64,000 bases of DNA from assembly GCF_029167105.1 (NCBI RefSeq), contig NZ_JARFML010000020.1, positions 1 to 64,000 of the forward strand. Reading direction: 5' to 3'. The position numbers were made by a program, and so were the translations under genes. Below the pieces are notes generated by a model. That model was not told the DNA's origin. It saw only the letters and a program-made list of their open reading frames with translations, and searched no databases. Numbering within the stretch: the first letter of the stretch is position 1; every line of letters begins with the position of its first letter. Positions 16,331 to 24,034 of this stretch are shown here, piece after piece. The DNA comes from Bradyrhizobium yuanmingense. GTDB lineage: Bacteria; Pseudomonadota; Alphaproteobacteria; Rhizobiales; Xanthobacteraceae.

Positions 16331-16807
16331 TCAATGGTCGCGATCGATCTGCAATGCCGCGAAGCGATCGTCCGAACGGCGCAGCCGCCGGCACAGCTCG
16401 CGATTGCTGTTCTGCAGGACGATCACATAGGCGTGGATGTCCGCCTTGTAGCAGGCATAGAGCTTTTGCGCCGTCAGCTCATATAGCACCGTCGGCGCCT
16501 CCGCGATGACAGTGGCGGAGCGGTTCTGCATTTCGATGAGCGTCATCTCGCCGAAGAAATCGCCAGGCTCCAGACGCGATATCGCGATGACGCCGCCCGC
16601 ATGCGTCCGTTTGCTCACCGCGAGCCGGCCGGACTTGACGATGAACATCGAGCGCCCCGGCTCGCCCTCGGCCACGACGGTCGCGTCGGCATCGAACCGG
16701 CGCTCGACCAGCATCGAAATCAAGAGGTCGAGGCTTGCCTCCGAAAGACCGCCGAAGAACGGCGTCGCGAGCAGGAACGCTTTCAGATCGGGGGGCGTGA
16801 CGAGCAT
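16331..16807 (-). CDS. Cyclic-nucleotide-binding domain protein without DNA-binding domain
   Basis: A 158-residue protein that is essentially one cNMP-binding domain. VVAEGEPGRSMFIVKSGRLA and LEPGDFFGEMTLIEMQNRSA are the beta-barrel and phosphate-binding cassette; the cassette has FGEMTL in place of the FGE(L/I)AL seen in cAMP binders, with Arg of NRSATV retained. The C-terminal helix (LQNSNRELCRRLRRSDD) is not a helix-turn-helix, so it is probably not a CRP/FNR transcription factor. The ATG at 16807 begins MLVTPPDLKAFLLATPFFGG; the upstream frame overlaps a repeat. Partner unknown. Confidence 0.82.
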   Translation of the reverse strand: MLVTPPDLKAFLLATPFFGGLSEASLDLLISMLVERRFDADATVVAEGEPGRSMFIVKSGRLAVSKRTHAGGVIAISRLEPGDFFGEMTLIEMQNRSATVIAEAPTVLYELTAQKLYACYKADIHAYVIVLQNSNRELCRRLRRSDDRFAALQIDRDH

Positions 16808-16864
16808 TGCGGAAGGATACGCCCCGCCGCAATCTGCGGCAAGCAAGGCGCCGCAGCCAGGTTC

Positions 16865-17018
16865 CGTCATTGCGAGCCAACGGGTCCACGCGAAGCGCGG
16901 CCCGATGACAGGCTCCGCCAAGCAATCCAGGAATGTGTCCGCGCAGATAGTCTGGATTGCTTCGTCGCATCAGCGCAAAATTGCTTCGCAATTTTGTCGC
17001 GAGCTCCTCGCAATGACG
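16865..17018. repeat. Dispersed inverted repeat (cgtcattgcgag type)
   Basis: Begins CGTCATTGCGAG (16865) and ends CTCCTCGCAATGACG (17018), with an inner dyad AAAATTGCTTCGCAATTTT and CAAGCAATCCAG / CTGGATTGCTTC. It is another family of palindromic intergenic element. Confidence 0.7.
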
Positions 17019-17050
17019 CGGTGAGAGGCTTCACCTCCAAGATCCATCGT

Positions 17051-17686
17051 TCACTGCCGCACGGCATTTTCCCCGCGCGTCCCTCGCTTCCGCCACACCT
17101 GCAGGTCAATCATGACTTTCACGGCCGCCGCGAGGACGAGCGCACAGAGTGCCACTTTGGAGATTGTCTCCATCGTTCCCTCGATCAGCAGGCAATGGAC
17201 CACGCTGCCCGCGACGATGACGATGGCGAGGGGAATATGGATGATGCGCCAGGTTCGCGGACGCAATCCCAACCGCCTTCGCAGCAGAGCCAGGAACGCA
17301 ACCGCGAAGATGGCCCACATCGCGGTCACGCCGAAGGGAGAGAACGGCGTCGGCGACGAGAAGGTCAGTGCGTCGACCATGTCGGGCGGGCTGGTGATCC
17401 AGAGGCCGGCGACGTGGATCAGAATCGCCAGAACAAGCGCGCCGCCGATCCAGTGATGGGCGCGCCTGCCGCGATAGGCCGACAATCCCGGCAGGTAGCC
17501 GCCGATCAGCAAGGGCTGCACGAGCACGACGCCGAGGGCGATGATCCCGGCGAAACCGGCGAGGATGTAGACAGGATCGCGCCATGCGAGCTGCTCGCTG
17601 GCTGCAGCAAGCGCAACCGGCACGCCGATCGCCAAGACAAGGGCGCCCCAGATCAGGGGCGCCCGGGCCGATTTCCATCGCGTCAT
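17051..17686 (-). CDS. Ferric-reductase-like transmembrane protein
   Basis: A 211-residue membrane protein with about six helices. Histidine pairs placed in helices (RRAHHWIGG, ILIHVAGLW, RIIHIPLAI, SVVHCLLIE) match the haem-ligating pattern of the ferric reductase-like/MsrQ membrane domain; the cytosolic FAD/NAD domain of complete ferric reductases is absent. It would pass electrons across the inner membrane, possibly to a periplasmic partner. The ATG at 17686 is the first good start, 13 bases after the stop of the Tat-exported protein encoded upstream, so the two form a transcription unit. What it reduces is not known. Confidence 0.8.
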   Translation of the reverse strand: MTRWKSARAPLIWGALVLAIGVPVALAAASEQLAWRDPVYILAGFAGIIALGVVLVQPLLIGGYLPGLSAYRGRRAHHWIGGALVLAILIHVAGLWITSPPDMVDALTFSSPTPFSPFGVTAMWAIFAVAFLALLRRRLGLRPRTWRIIHIPLAIVIVAGSVVHCLLIEGTMETISKVALCALVLAAAVKVMIDLQVWRKRGTRGENAVRQ

Positions 17687-17699
17687 CTGCAAGTCGGGT

Positions 17700-18188
17700 T
17701 CAAGCCGGCTGCAGCACGAAATGCGCCTCGAGGCTGGTCTCCTTGGCGCTCCGCATCACCGGCCGCAGGAAGACGGTCTTGAACTCGCCGCTGTCATAGG
17801 CGAGGTGGCCGTGTGGCTGGCCGAAGATCGGAATGATCTGCGGCATCTCCAGCCGGAACCTGCCGTCCTTGTCGGTGAGCGTTGCGCCGTGGCTCTGCGG
17901 CTCGTGCTCCCGCCCTTCGACGGTGTGCGCCCAGATCTGGATGCGCTGCCCGGACAGCGGAGCCCCGTCGCCGGCGCGGCGCACGGTGCCGCTCATCCAG
18001 AAACCGCCCTTGCCGATCCGCTCCACGACCGCCGCGCCCTTGCGGTAATTGTTCGCGCCGCCCGACATCGACTCGGTTGGAGCGAGGCCGCTCGCACGGG
18101 CGGGCAGCAGGAGACCGGAAGCGCCGGTTGCGAGGAGCGTGCCGCCGGCGACGAGGAGAGTGCGGCGGTTGAAGACGGCCGTGGTCAT
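17700..18188 (-). CDS. Tat-exported intradiol-dioxygenase-fold protein
   Basis: A 162-residue exported protein. NRRTLLVAGG plus the alanine/glycine-rich stretch to LLLPARA is a twin-arginine signal peptide. The mature part follows the intradiol ring-cleavage dioxygenase fold: GTVRRAGDGAPLSGQRIQIW, DKDGRFRLEMP and GQPHGHLAY, the last matching the PHxH iron-ligand segment. The tyrosine ligands of active dioxygenases (after the W...G.Y region) are not seen: the corresponding text is WAHTVEGRE. It may be a degenerate dioxygenase or a binding/structural domain. It is co-directional with and 13 bases ahead of the ferric-reductase-like gene. Confidence 0.75.
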   Translation of the reverse strand: MTTAVFNRRTLLVAGGTLLATGASGLLLPARASGLAPTESMSGGANNYRKGAAVVERIGKGGFWMSGTVRRAGDGAPLSGQRIQIWAHTVEGREHEPQSHGATLTDKDGRFRLEMPQIIPIFGQPHGHLAYDSGEFKTVFLRPVMRSAKETSLEAHFVLQPA

Positions 18189-18322
18189 ATCGGTTCCTCC
18201 TGGCGGCAGTGCAGCAGCTCCGGCAAATTACAATACCAGGTGCGAAACGCCCAGTTGGGGCGAGGGGCGCCAGCGCCTGCAATAACAGTGTTGTGAACGG
18301 AGGCGCGGATCACTCAGACAGA

Positions 18323-18415
18323 GCGCAGGATGGGTCAAGCGCAGCGATACCCCCCAAAGGCCGTGTTCAAACGATGAAGATGATGGGTTTCGCTGTGCTC
18401 TACCCATCCTACGCG
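18323..18415. repeat. Second copy of the gtaggatggg-type repeat
   Basis: GCGCAGGATGGGTCAAGCGCAGCGATACC... at the left and GATGGGTTTCGCTGTGCTCTACCCATCCTACGC at the right form the inverted arms (shown here as two separate ends). It lies between the Tat-protein gene and the LLM gene. Confidence 0.6.
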
Positions 18416-18462
18416 CTGACACTACATGTCATGTCCATATCCTCCTCTCCCGGACTCCCCCC

Positions 18463-19485
18463 ATGATCCCCTTCTCCGTGCTCGACCTCGCACCCATTCG
18501 CCAGGGCGGCGACGCGGCACAGGCGTTCCGCAATTCGCTCGATCTGGCCCGGCATGCGGAGAGGTGGGGCTTCAAGCGGTTCTGGCTGGCCGAGCATCAC
18601 AACATGACGGGGATCGCGAGCGCTGCGACGTCCGTGGTGATCGGACATGTCGCGGGGGGCACGAAGACGATCCGCGTCGGCTCCGGCGGCATCATGCTGC
18701 CGAACCACTCGCCGCTGGTGATCGCCGAGCAGTTCGGCACGCTGGAATCGCTCTATCCCGGACGGATCGATCTCGGGCTCGGGCGGGCGCCGGGCACCGA
18801 CCAGTTCACCGCACGGGCGCTGCGGCGCGACCTCGCCACCACGTCCGAGAACTTTCCGCATGACGTGCTGGAGCTGCAGGCGCTGCTCGGCGACGTGCAG
18901 CCAAACCAGGCGATCCGCGCCGTGCCCGGAATGGGCACCAAGGTGCCGCTGTGGATTCTGGGATCTAGCACCTTCGGCGCGCAGCTTGCCGCGATGCTGG
19001 GGCTGCCGTTCGCGTTCGCCTCGCATTTCGCACCGCAGATGATGCTGCCGGCGCTGCGCGAATACCGCGCGCGGTTCGAGCCGTCGGCGCAGCTCGACAA
19101 GCCCTATGCCATGATCGGCGTCAACGTGTTCGCGGCCGACAGCGATGAAGAGGCGCAGCGGATGTTCTCCTCGCTGCAGCAGCAATTCATCAACCTGCGC
19201 CGCGGCACGCCGGGGCCGCTGCCGCCGCCGGTGGACGACATGGACGCGCTGTGGTCGCCGGCGGAGAAGGCCGGCGTTGCGCAAGCGCTGTCGTGCTCGG
19301 CGGTCGGCTCGCCCGATGTGGTCGAAGCAAAACTGAAGGCGCTGATCACTGAAACCGGCGCGGACGAATTGATGACGACGGGGCAGATCTACGACCACAC
19401 GGCACGGCTGCGCTCGTTCGAGATCGCAGCCGAGGTGCGCGACCGGCTGGCGGCGTCGCCCAATCGCTCAACCGGCTCCGGCTGA
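18463..19485 (+). CDS. LLM-class flavin-dependent oxidoreductase
   Basis: A 340-residue luciferase-like TIM-barrel monooxygenase that uses reduced FMN. Characteristic segments are FSVLDLAPIRQGG at the N-terminus, WLAEHHNMTGIASAATSVVI, RVGSGGIMLPNHSPLVIAEQ and GRIDLGLGRAPGTD, as in the MsnO8/YhbW subgroup with the alkanal-monooxygenase-like motif. The reductase partner and substrate are not indicated; a flavin reductase occurs at 23414 but in another operon. A LuxR-type regulator follows immediately, reading the same way. Confidence 0.92.
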   Translation: MIPFSVLDLAPIRQGGDAAQAFRNSLDLARHAERWGFKRFWLAEHHNMTGIASAATSVVIGHVAGGTKTIRVGSGGIMLPNHSPLVIAEQFGTLESLYPGRIDLGLGRAPGTDQFTARALRRDLATTSENFPHDVLELQALLGDVQPNQAIRAVPGMGTKVPLWILGSSTFGAQLAAMLGLPFAFASHFAPQMMLPALREYRARFEPSAQLDKPYAMIGVNVFAADSDEEAQRMFSSLQQQFINLRRGTPGPLPPPVDDMDALWSPAEKAGVAQALSCSAVGSPDVVEAKLKALITETGADELMTTGQIYDHTARLRSFEIAAEVRDRLAASPNRSTGSG

Positions 19486-19583
19486 ACAGCGTGACGTTGC
19501 GGGCTCCGCAATGCTATCCTAAACTCGCGATATGGAAGGGTAGCGCAGCGCCGATCCCTCAAGGCCTGATCGGAGGATCGACG

Positions 19584-20312
19584 ATGGATGTGATCCGCAG
19601 CCGCGCCTTCGAGTTCATCGAGACGGTGCAAGAGCTTTCCGACGCCGCGAGTGTCCTGGACGCCATGGGACACATGCTCGGCCAGTACGGCGCCGACCAG
19701 TTCTGTTGCGCCTATGTCGCGCCGCTCTCGACCGAATCCTCGCGCGAGGCCGTTCTCGCCCATCGGCTGCCGCCCGGCTTTCTGGAAATGTATTCCACCG
19801 AGCAGTTCGTCTGGGACGATCCGGCGCTGCGCCATTGCAAGACGACGCTGCGCCCGTTCCGATGGCTCAGGGAAGCGCCGTTCGATCCGACCCGGGAGCC
19901 GCGCGCGGTCGAACTGGTACGCCGCGCCCGCGACTTCGGGCTGCTCGACGGCGTGATGGTCCCGATCGCTTCACCCGGCAACCGCATCGGTCATGTGTTC
20001 TTCGGCGGCCGCGACATCGATCTGCCGGAGCGCGATCTGCCGGCTCTTCATCTCACGGCGCTTTATGCCTTCGACCGAGCGCTGGCGCTGCGCGGCCAGC
20101 CCGAGGCGCGGACACTCGCGCTGTCTCTGCGCGAGTGTGAGGTGCTGACTCTGGCCGCGGTCGGACGGTCCACCGAGGAGATCGCCGACGCCCTGGCGAT
20201 CACGCCGCGCACCGTGAAGGCGCACGTCAAGAGCTGCTGCAAGAAGCTCGGCGCGACCACTCGCACGCAGGCCGTGATGATCGCGATGCGCGACCGGATC
20301 ATCTCGCCCTGA
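19584..20312 (+). CDS. LuxR-family regulator with autoinducer-binding domain (solo)
   Basis: A 242-residue quorum-sensing-type regulator: autoinducer-binding domain about 15-165 and LuxR helix-turn-helix about 175-240 (LSLRECEVLTLAAVGRS, TPRTVKAHVKSCCKKLGA). Of the six TraR ligand-pocket residues, Tyr70, Asp79, Pro80, Trp94 and Gly123 are in place, but the position of TraR Trp57 is Phe66, which suggests a modified ligand range. No luxI-type synthase is in the window, so it is a solo in this view. ATG 19584 has CGGAGG upstream. An imperfect regulatory dyad TTGCGG-GCT-CCGCAA lies at 19497-19511 between it and the LLM gene. Confidence 0.88.
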   Translation: MDVIRSRAFEFIETVQELSDAASVLDAMGHMLGQYGADQFCCAYVAPLSTESSREAVLAHRLPPGFLEMYSTEQFVWDDPALRHCKTTLRPFRWLREAPFDPTREPRAVELVRRARDFGLLDGVMVPIASPGNRIGHVFFGGRDIDLPERDLPALHLTALYAFDRALALRGQPEARTLALSLRECEVLTLAAVGRSTEEIADALAITPRTVKAHVKSCCKKLGATTRTQAVMIAMRDRIISP

Positions 20313-20339
20313 TCTGTCGCGCTACAGGTCGTAGTTTGC

Positions 20340-20384
20340 GCATGATCTTTTCGGAAAACCGCTTCGCACTTTTCCGGATCTTGC
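20340..20384. repeat. Dispersed short palindrome (gatcttttcggaaaacc type)
   Basis: GCATGATCTTTTCGGAAAAC at 20340, then CACTTTTCCGGATC: the GATC...TTTTCGGAAAA and TTTTCCGGATC blocks make overlapping dyads. I recall this as a widespread rhizobial intergenic element. It ends at the amidohydrolase stop codon. Confidence 0.6.
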
Positions 20385-20385
20385 T

Positions 20386-21261
20386 TCAGTCCGGAAAGCC
20401 GAACAGCTTGGCCGGATTATGCACCAGGATCTTCTCAAGCTCCGCCTGGTCGGCCGCGTAGCGGTACATCAGCTCGAGCAGATCGGCATCGTTCGGCGGC
20501 TGCTTCACCGAGACCGGATGCGGCCAGTCGCTGGCCCAGACGCAGCGGTCGGGAGCGGCCTCGATGTAGGCGCGCGCGATCGGGATCACGTCGTCGTAAG
20601 GAGGACCGGCCTTCGAGGTTTTCTCGCCGAGCGAGAGCATCACCCAGAAATTGCCCTTTCCGAGCAGCTCCAGCATCTTGCGCAGATTCGGATCGTTCCT
20701 GCCGGCCTCGGGGTCAGGCCGCGCCATGTGGTCGATCAGCACGGGCACGTCGAGGTTCTCGTATTTGGCGACGCTCGACATGATGCCGTCCTTCTCCGGC
20801 TGGATCTTGACGTACCAGCCGAGCTCGCGGATGCGCGCGATGGCGCGGGCGAAATCGGCGTCCGACAGCACGGCGCCGAGCTCCTGGCGGAAGCTGAAGC
20901 GCGCGCCGCGCACGCCGGCATCATGCAGTTTTGCGAGATAGGCGTCGCTGGCTTCCGCGAACACCAGCGCATTGGCACAGCCGCGATAGTTCGGGCCCAT
21001 CGCGGCAAGGCCGTCGAGCACGACGGCATGATCTGCGCCGTAGGTCGTGGTCTGCACGATGATGCCGCGCTCGATGCCGAGCGTCTTGTGCATGCGCTGT
21101 GCCGCTTCCCAGGTCGCGGTCGGCATCCGGTAGGCGGCGCCGGGGCGCTCGGGATATTTGTCGATCGGACCCAGCACGTGAAACTGGCTGTCGACCGTCT
21201 TCGGCGGCGGCGCCTTCGCCGGGCGGCGCGGATTCGGATCGAACGGCAGATAGGTCGGCAT
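20386..21261 (-). CDS. Amidohydrolase-2 family hydrolase, 2-pyrone-4,6-dicarboxylate lactonase-like
   Basis: A 291-residue TIM-barrel hydrolase. The closest recognisable relatives are LigI-type lactonases: KTVDSQFHVLGP, IIVQTTTYGADHAVVLD, VPVLIDHMARPDP and CVWASDWPHPV. The N-terminal metal motif HxH reads Gln26-x-His28, consistent with a metal-independent member such as LigI. It would act on a lactone or related ring-cleavage product. It is the last gene of a six-gene minus-strand operon, 12 bases behind a RidA gene. Confidence 0.85.
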   Translation of the reverse strand: MPTYLPFDPNPRRPAKAPPPKTVDSQFHVLGPIDKYPERPGAAYRMPTATWEAAQRMHKTLGIERGIIVQTTTYGADHAVVLDGLAAMGPNYRGCANALVFAEASDAYLAKLHDAGVRGARFSFRQELGAVLSDADFARAIARIRELGWYVKIQPEKDGIMSSVAKYENLDVPVLIDHMARPDPEAGRNDPNLRKMLELLGKGNFWVMLSLGEKTSKAGPPYDDVIPIARAYIEAAPDRCVWASDWPHPVSVKQPPNDADLLELMYRYAADQAELEKILVHNPAKLFGFPD

Positions 21262-21273
21262 GCGAAAACTCCC

Positions 21274-21669
21274 TTAGTCGATCACGGCGGTGAAGTCGCA
21301 CTGCACCAGCGCGCCGCCGTCCATAGTGTCCATCGGCAGCGCGTGGCGCGCAGGCCGCGAATGCTCGTCCGGAAACATTTTCAGCCATTCGACATTGACG
21401 GGGCCGCGATTGCCGCGGTCCTTCAGCCACACCGTCATCTTGATGATGTCGTCGGTGGTGCCGCCGGCGGCCTCCACCGTCGCCTTCATATGCGCGAACA
21501 TGTTGGCGCATTGCGCATCGAGGCTCTCCGGCATCGCGTTGGTCGCGGGATCGCGGCCGAGGATGACGCCCGACATCACGAGATTGCCGATGCGGCAGGC
21601 GTTCGGAATCGGGTTGACGTGCTTGAAGCCGCCGATATGGATACTCCTGCGCCGCGTTTGGCCACTCAT
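21274..21669 (-). CDS. RidA family protein of the catabolic operon
   Basis: A 131-residue Rid-family protein: CRIGNLVMSGVILGRDPATN, CANMFAHMKATVEAAGGTTD and WLKMFPDEHSRPARHALP match the family. In ring-cleavage operons such proteins often act as deaminases of enamine intermediates (for example 2-aminomuconate-type pathways). That would fit an operon degrading an amino- or nitro-substituted aromatic, but this is inference. It sits 24 bases after the hydratase gene. Confidence 0.88.
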   Translation of the reverse strand: MSGQTRRRSIHIGGFKHVNPIPNACRIGNLVMSGVILGRDPATNAMPESLDAQCANMFAHMKATVEAAGGTTDDIIKMTVWLKDRGNRGPVNVEWLKMFPDEHSRPARHALPMDTMDGGALVQCDFTAVID

Positions 21670-21693
21670 GGTGCGCTCCCTTTTATTATTGCT

Positions 21694-22497
21694 TCAGACG
21701 AACTGGCACGACACCGAGCCGAAGGCGCCGTAATCGGCATGGAAGGTGTCGCCGCGGCGGATGTCGACGGGCCGCGTGAACGATCCCGCCAGCACGACCT
21801 CGCCGGCTTTGAGATGCTCGTCATGCGGCGCGAGGCGGTTGGCGAGCCAGGCGATGCCGCTCGCCGGATGATTGAGCACGCCGGCGGCAAGGCCGGTCTC
21901 CTCGACCTCGCCGTTGCGGAACAGCAATGCGCCGATCCAGCGCAGGTCCGCATCCATCGGGCGGATCGGCCGGCCGCCGAGCACCAGCGCGGCATTGGCG
22001 GCGTTGTCCGAGATCGTATCCATCACCTTGCGCGTCTTGCCGGTCTCCGGGTCGACGCGGTGCATGCGCGTCTCCAGAATCTCCAGCGCAGGCGTGACGT
22101 AGTCGGTGGCGTTGAGCACGTCGAAAATCGTGCAGTCGGGCCCGCGCAGCGGCGCCTTCAGCACGAAGGCGAGCTCGACCTCGATCCGCGGCGCGTGGAA
22201 GCGGTCGAACGGAACAGGCGTGGCATCGGCATAGAACATGTCGGCGAACAGCACGCCGTAATCGGGCTCGTTGATGCCGACCGCGTTCTGCATCGCCTTC
22301 GAGGTCAGGCCGATCTTGTGGCCCTTGATGATGCGGCCGCGGCCGAGCTGGAGCCTGGTCCAGGCGCGCTGGACCGCGTAGGCATCCTCGATGCTGAAAT
22401 CGGGATATTCTTTCGTGAACATCGGGATCAGCGTCTTGGTGCGCTCGGCTTCATCGAGCCGCGCGGCGAGGCGTTCGATCGTGGCGGTGTCCAGCAT
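21694..22497 (-). CDS. 2-keto-4-pentenoate/2-oxohept-3-enedioate hydratase family protein
   Basis: A 267-residue hydratase of the MhpD/HpcG/TesE family, which adds water to 2-hydroxydienoates in meta-cleavage pathways using Mg2+. Recognisable blocks: AYAVQRAWTRLQLGRGRIIK, GHKIGLTSKAMQNAVGINEP, DYGVLFADMFY, RIEVELAFVLKAPLRGP, and ALEILETRM. The length is typical. It is 3 bases behind the FAH-family gene, and the pair corresponds to the isomerase/decarboxylase plus hydratase steps of homoprotocatechuate-like pathways. Confidence 0.9.
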   Translation of the reverse strand: MLDTATIERLAARLDEAERTKTLIPMFTKEYPDFSIEDAYAVQRAWTRLQLGRGRIIKGHKIGLTSKAMQNAVGINEPDYGVLFADMFYADATPVPFDRFHAPRIEVELAFVLKAPLRGPDCTIFDVLNATDYVTPALEILETRMHRVDPETGKTRKVMDTISDNAANAALVLGGRPIRPMDADLRWIGALLFRNGEVEETGLAAGVLNHPASGIAWLANRLAPHDEHLKAGEVVLAGSFTRPVDIRRGDTFHADYGAFGSVSCQFV

Positions 22498-22500
22498 CGT

Positions 22501-23361
22501 TTACTGCTCCGCCGCCACGGTGTTGCGCAGCACGCCGATCCGACTGGACTCGACCTCGACGACGTCGCCGCTCCTGAGCCAGCGCGGCGGATCGAAGCGG
22601 GCGCCCGCGCCCGTCGGCGTGCCCGTGACGATCATGTCGCCGGGCTTGAGGGTGGCGAAGGTCGAGAGATAGGAGATCAGGAAGTCGAACGGGAACATCA
22701 GCCGTTCCGTCGTGTCCTGCTGGCGCAGCTCGCCATTGACGCGCGTGATGATGTCGTGCGGCCCGCGCGGGTCGAGCTCGTCGGCCGTGACGATCCACGG
22801 GCCGATGCTGCCGGAGCGATCGAAGTTCTTGCCCTGCGTGACGTTGAACTTGCCGTGGCGCAGCCAGTCGCGGATCGTGCCCTCGTTGCACAAGGTCATG
22901 CCGAAGATGTGCGACCACGCTTCTTCGCGCGGAATGTGGCGGCCGCCCTGCCCGATCACGATGACGAGCTCGCCTTCATAGTCGAGCTGATCCGAGACTT
23001 TGGGCTTCTCGATCGGTTGACCGGAGCCCGTCACCGAGGACATGCTGCGCACGAACAGGCTGGGATATTTGGGCAGGTCCGAATTGTCCTTATACTCCGC
23101 ATTGCGCTCGGCGTAATTGACGCCGATGCACCAGAGCTTCTCCGGCGCCAGCACCGGCGGCAACAGAACGAGCTGGTCCAGCGCGTAATCGGGCTTCTGG
23201 CCCGCGACGGCCTCCTGCGCTTCGGCGAGTGCGTTGGCCGCGATCAGCGCCTTCACGTCCGAATAGTCGCGGCCGATGCGCCTGGTCAGATCGACCACGC
23301 CGCCGTCCACGGCCGCGCCATAGCGCGCCTCGCCGTCCAGGAGATAGCTCAGCAGTCGCAT
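22501..23361 (-). CDS. Fumarylacetoacetate hydrolase family protein (HpcE-like)
   Basis: A 286-residue FAH-fold enzyme. The family core is LWCIGVNYAERNAEYKDN, YPSLFVRSMSSVTG, QLDYEGELVIVIGQGGRHIP (metal-binding E-x-E) and GDMIVTGTPTGAGARFDPP. Members isomerise, decarboxylate or hydrolyse C-C bonds of 2-hydroxydienedioates; next to a hydratase the isomerase/decarboxylase role is the most likely. It carries the N-terminal capping domain (MRLLSYLLDGEARYGAAVDG). The preceding gene in the operon is the flavin reductase, 52 bases upstream. Confidence 0.9.
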   Translation of the reverse strand: MRLLSYLLDGEARYGAAVDGGVVDLTRRIGRDYSDVKALIAANALAEAQEAVAGQKPDYALDQLVLLPPVLAPEKLWCIGVNYAERNAEYKDNSDLPKYPSLFVRSMSSVTGSGQPIEKPKVSDQLDYEGELVIVIGQGGRHIPREEAWSHIFGMTLCNEGTIRDWLRHGKFNVTQGKNFDRSGSIGPWIVTADELDPRGPHDIITRVNGELRQQDTTERLMFPFDFLISYLSTFATLKPGDMIVTGTPTGAGARFDPPRWLRSGDVVEVESSRIGVLRNTVAAEQ

Positions 23362-23413
23362 TGTATGTCCTCCGATGATCTTGGGGCGGCGGCCGGCGAT
23401 GAGGCCCGCGCGC

Positions 23414-24034
23414 TCAGTCTTTCGACTTGGGAGTCTGGAACACGCTGCCCAGCGTCACGATCTCGCCGAGGCGGGCGTAGCGCGGACCGCCGATGCGCGC
23501 GATCGGGTCGAGCGCTTTCGTCTCGACCTTGCCGTCGTTGACGAGACCGTCGCGCAAATGGAACAGCACGACCTCGCCGACGATGAGCCGGCTCTTGGCG
23601 TCACCGAATTCGAGGCACTGCCGGAAACGGCACTCCATCGCGACCGGCGCGGCGGCAAGCCGCGGCACCCTGATGCGCTCGCTCGCGAGCGTCTCCAGGC
23701 CGAGATGCTCCACCTCGCTGATTTCAGGCGGATGCTCGACCGAGCTGTCGTGCACCGCATTCATCAGCGGCGTATCCGCGATGTGGATCACATATTCCTC
23801 GGTGTCGAGGATGTTGTGCGCGGTGTCCTTGTAGTCGGCGCCCTTGCGGCCGACGCTGATGGCGAGCATCGGCGGCTTCTGCGAGACGAAGGTGAAGGCG
23901 CTGAACGGAGCGAGATTGAGCACGCCCGTAGCTGACAGGCTCGTCACCCAGGCGATCGGGCGCGGCACCACGATGCCGGTCATCAGGCGGTAGATGCGCT
24001 CGGCGCCGAGCTCGGTCGGGTCGATCCGCATCAA
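23414..24034 (-). CDS. Flavin reductase family protein
   Basis: A 206-residue FMN-binding split-barrel protein. RLMTGIVVPRPIAWVTSLSA, LNLAPFSAFTFVSQKPPMLA and GEVVLFHLRDGLV are typical of the DIM6/NTAB-like flavin reductase group. It could deliver reduced flavin to a monooxygenase or itself be an oxidoreductase acting on a pathway metabolite; no monooxygenase gene lies in the operon. Its start codon directly follows the TctC stop (no gap), indicating translational coupling. Confidence 0.87.
   Translation of the reverse strand: MMRIDPTELGAERIYRLMTGIVVPRPIAWVTSLSATGVLNLAPFSAFTFVSQKPPMLAISVGRKGADYKDTAHNILDTEEYVIHIADTPLMNAVHDSSVEHPPEISEVEHLGLETLASERIRVPRLAAAPVAMECRFRQCLEFGDAKSRLIVGEVVLFHLRDGLVNDGKVETKALDPIARIGGPRYARLGEIVTLGSVFQTPKSKD

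Noticed and set aside
15323..16394. Overlapping reading frames within and right of the 0.5-kb block
   Set aside because: They run on both strands through palindromic repeat sequence, lack ribosome binding sites and show no protein features.
17700..18188. Active protocatechuate-type intradiol dioxygenase
   Set aside because: The fold is right but the tyrosine ligands expected in the mature protein are not visible, so an active iron centre cannot be claimed.
19497..19511. TTGCGG-GCT-CCGCAA dyad as a terminator of the LLM gene or a lux box
   Set aside because: Six-bp arms without a T-run do not make a convincing terminator, and it does not fit the lux-box consensus; mentioned only in the LuxR entry.
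20419..23541. Very long open frame on the plus strand opposite the catabolic operon
   Set aside because: It mirrors the minus-strand genes amidohydrolase to FAH; its translation is arginine/histidine/valine-rich with no domain, typical of antisense frames in GC-rich DNA.
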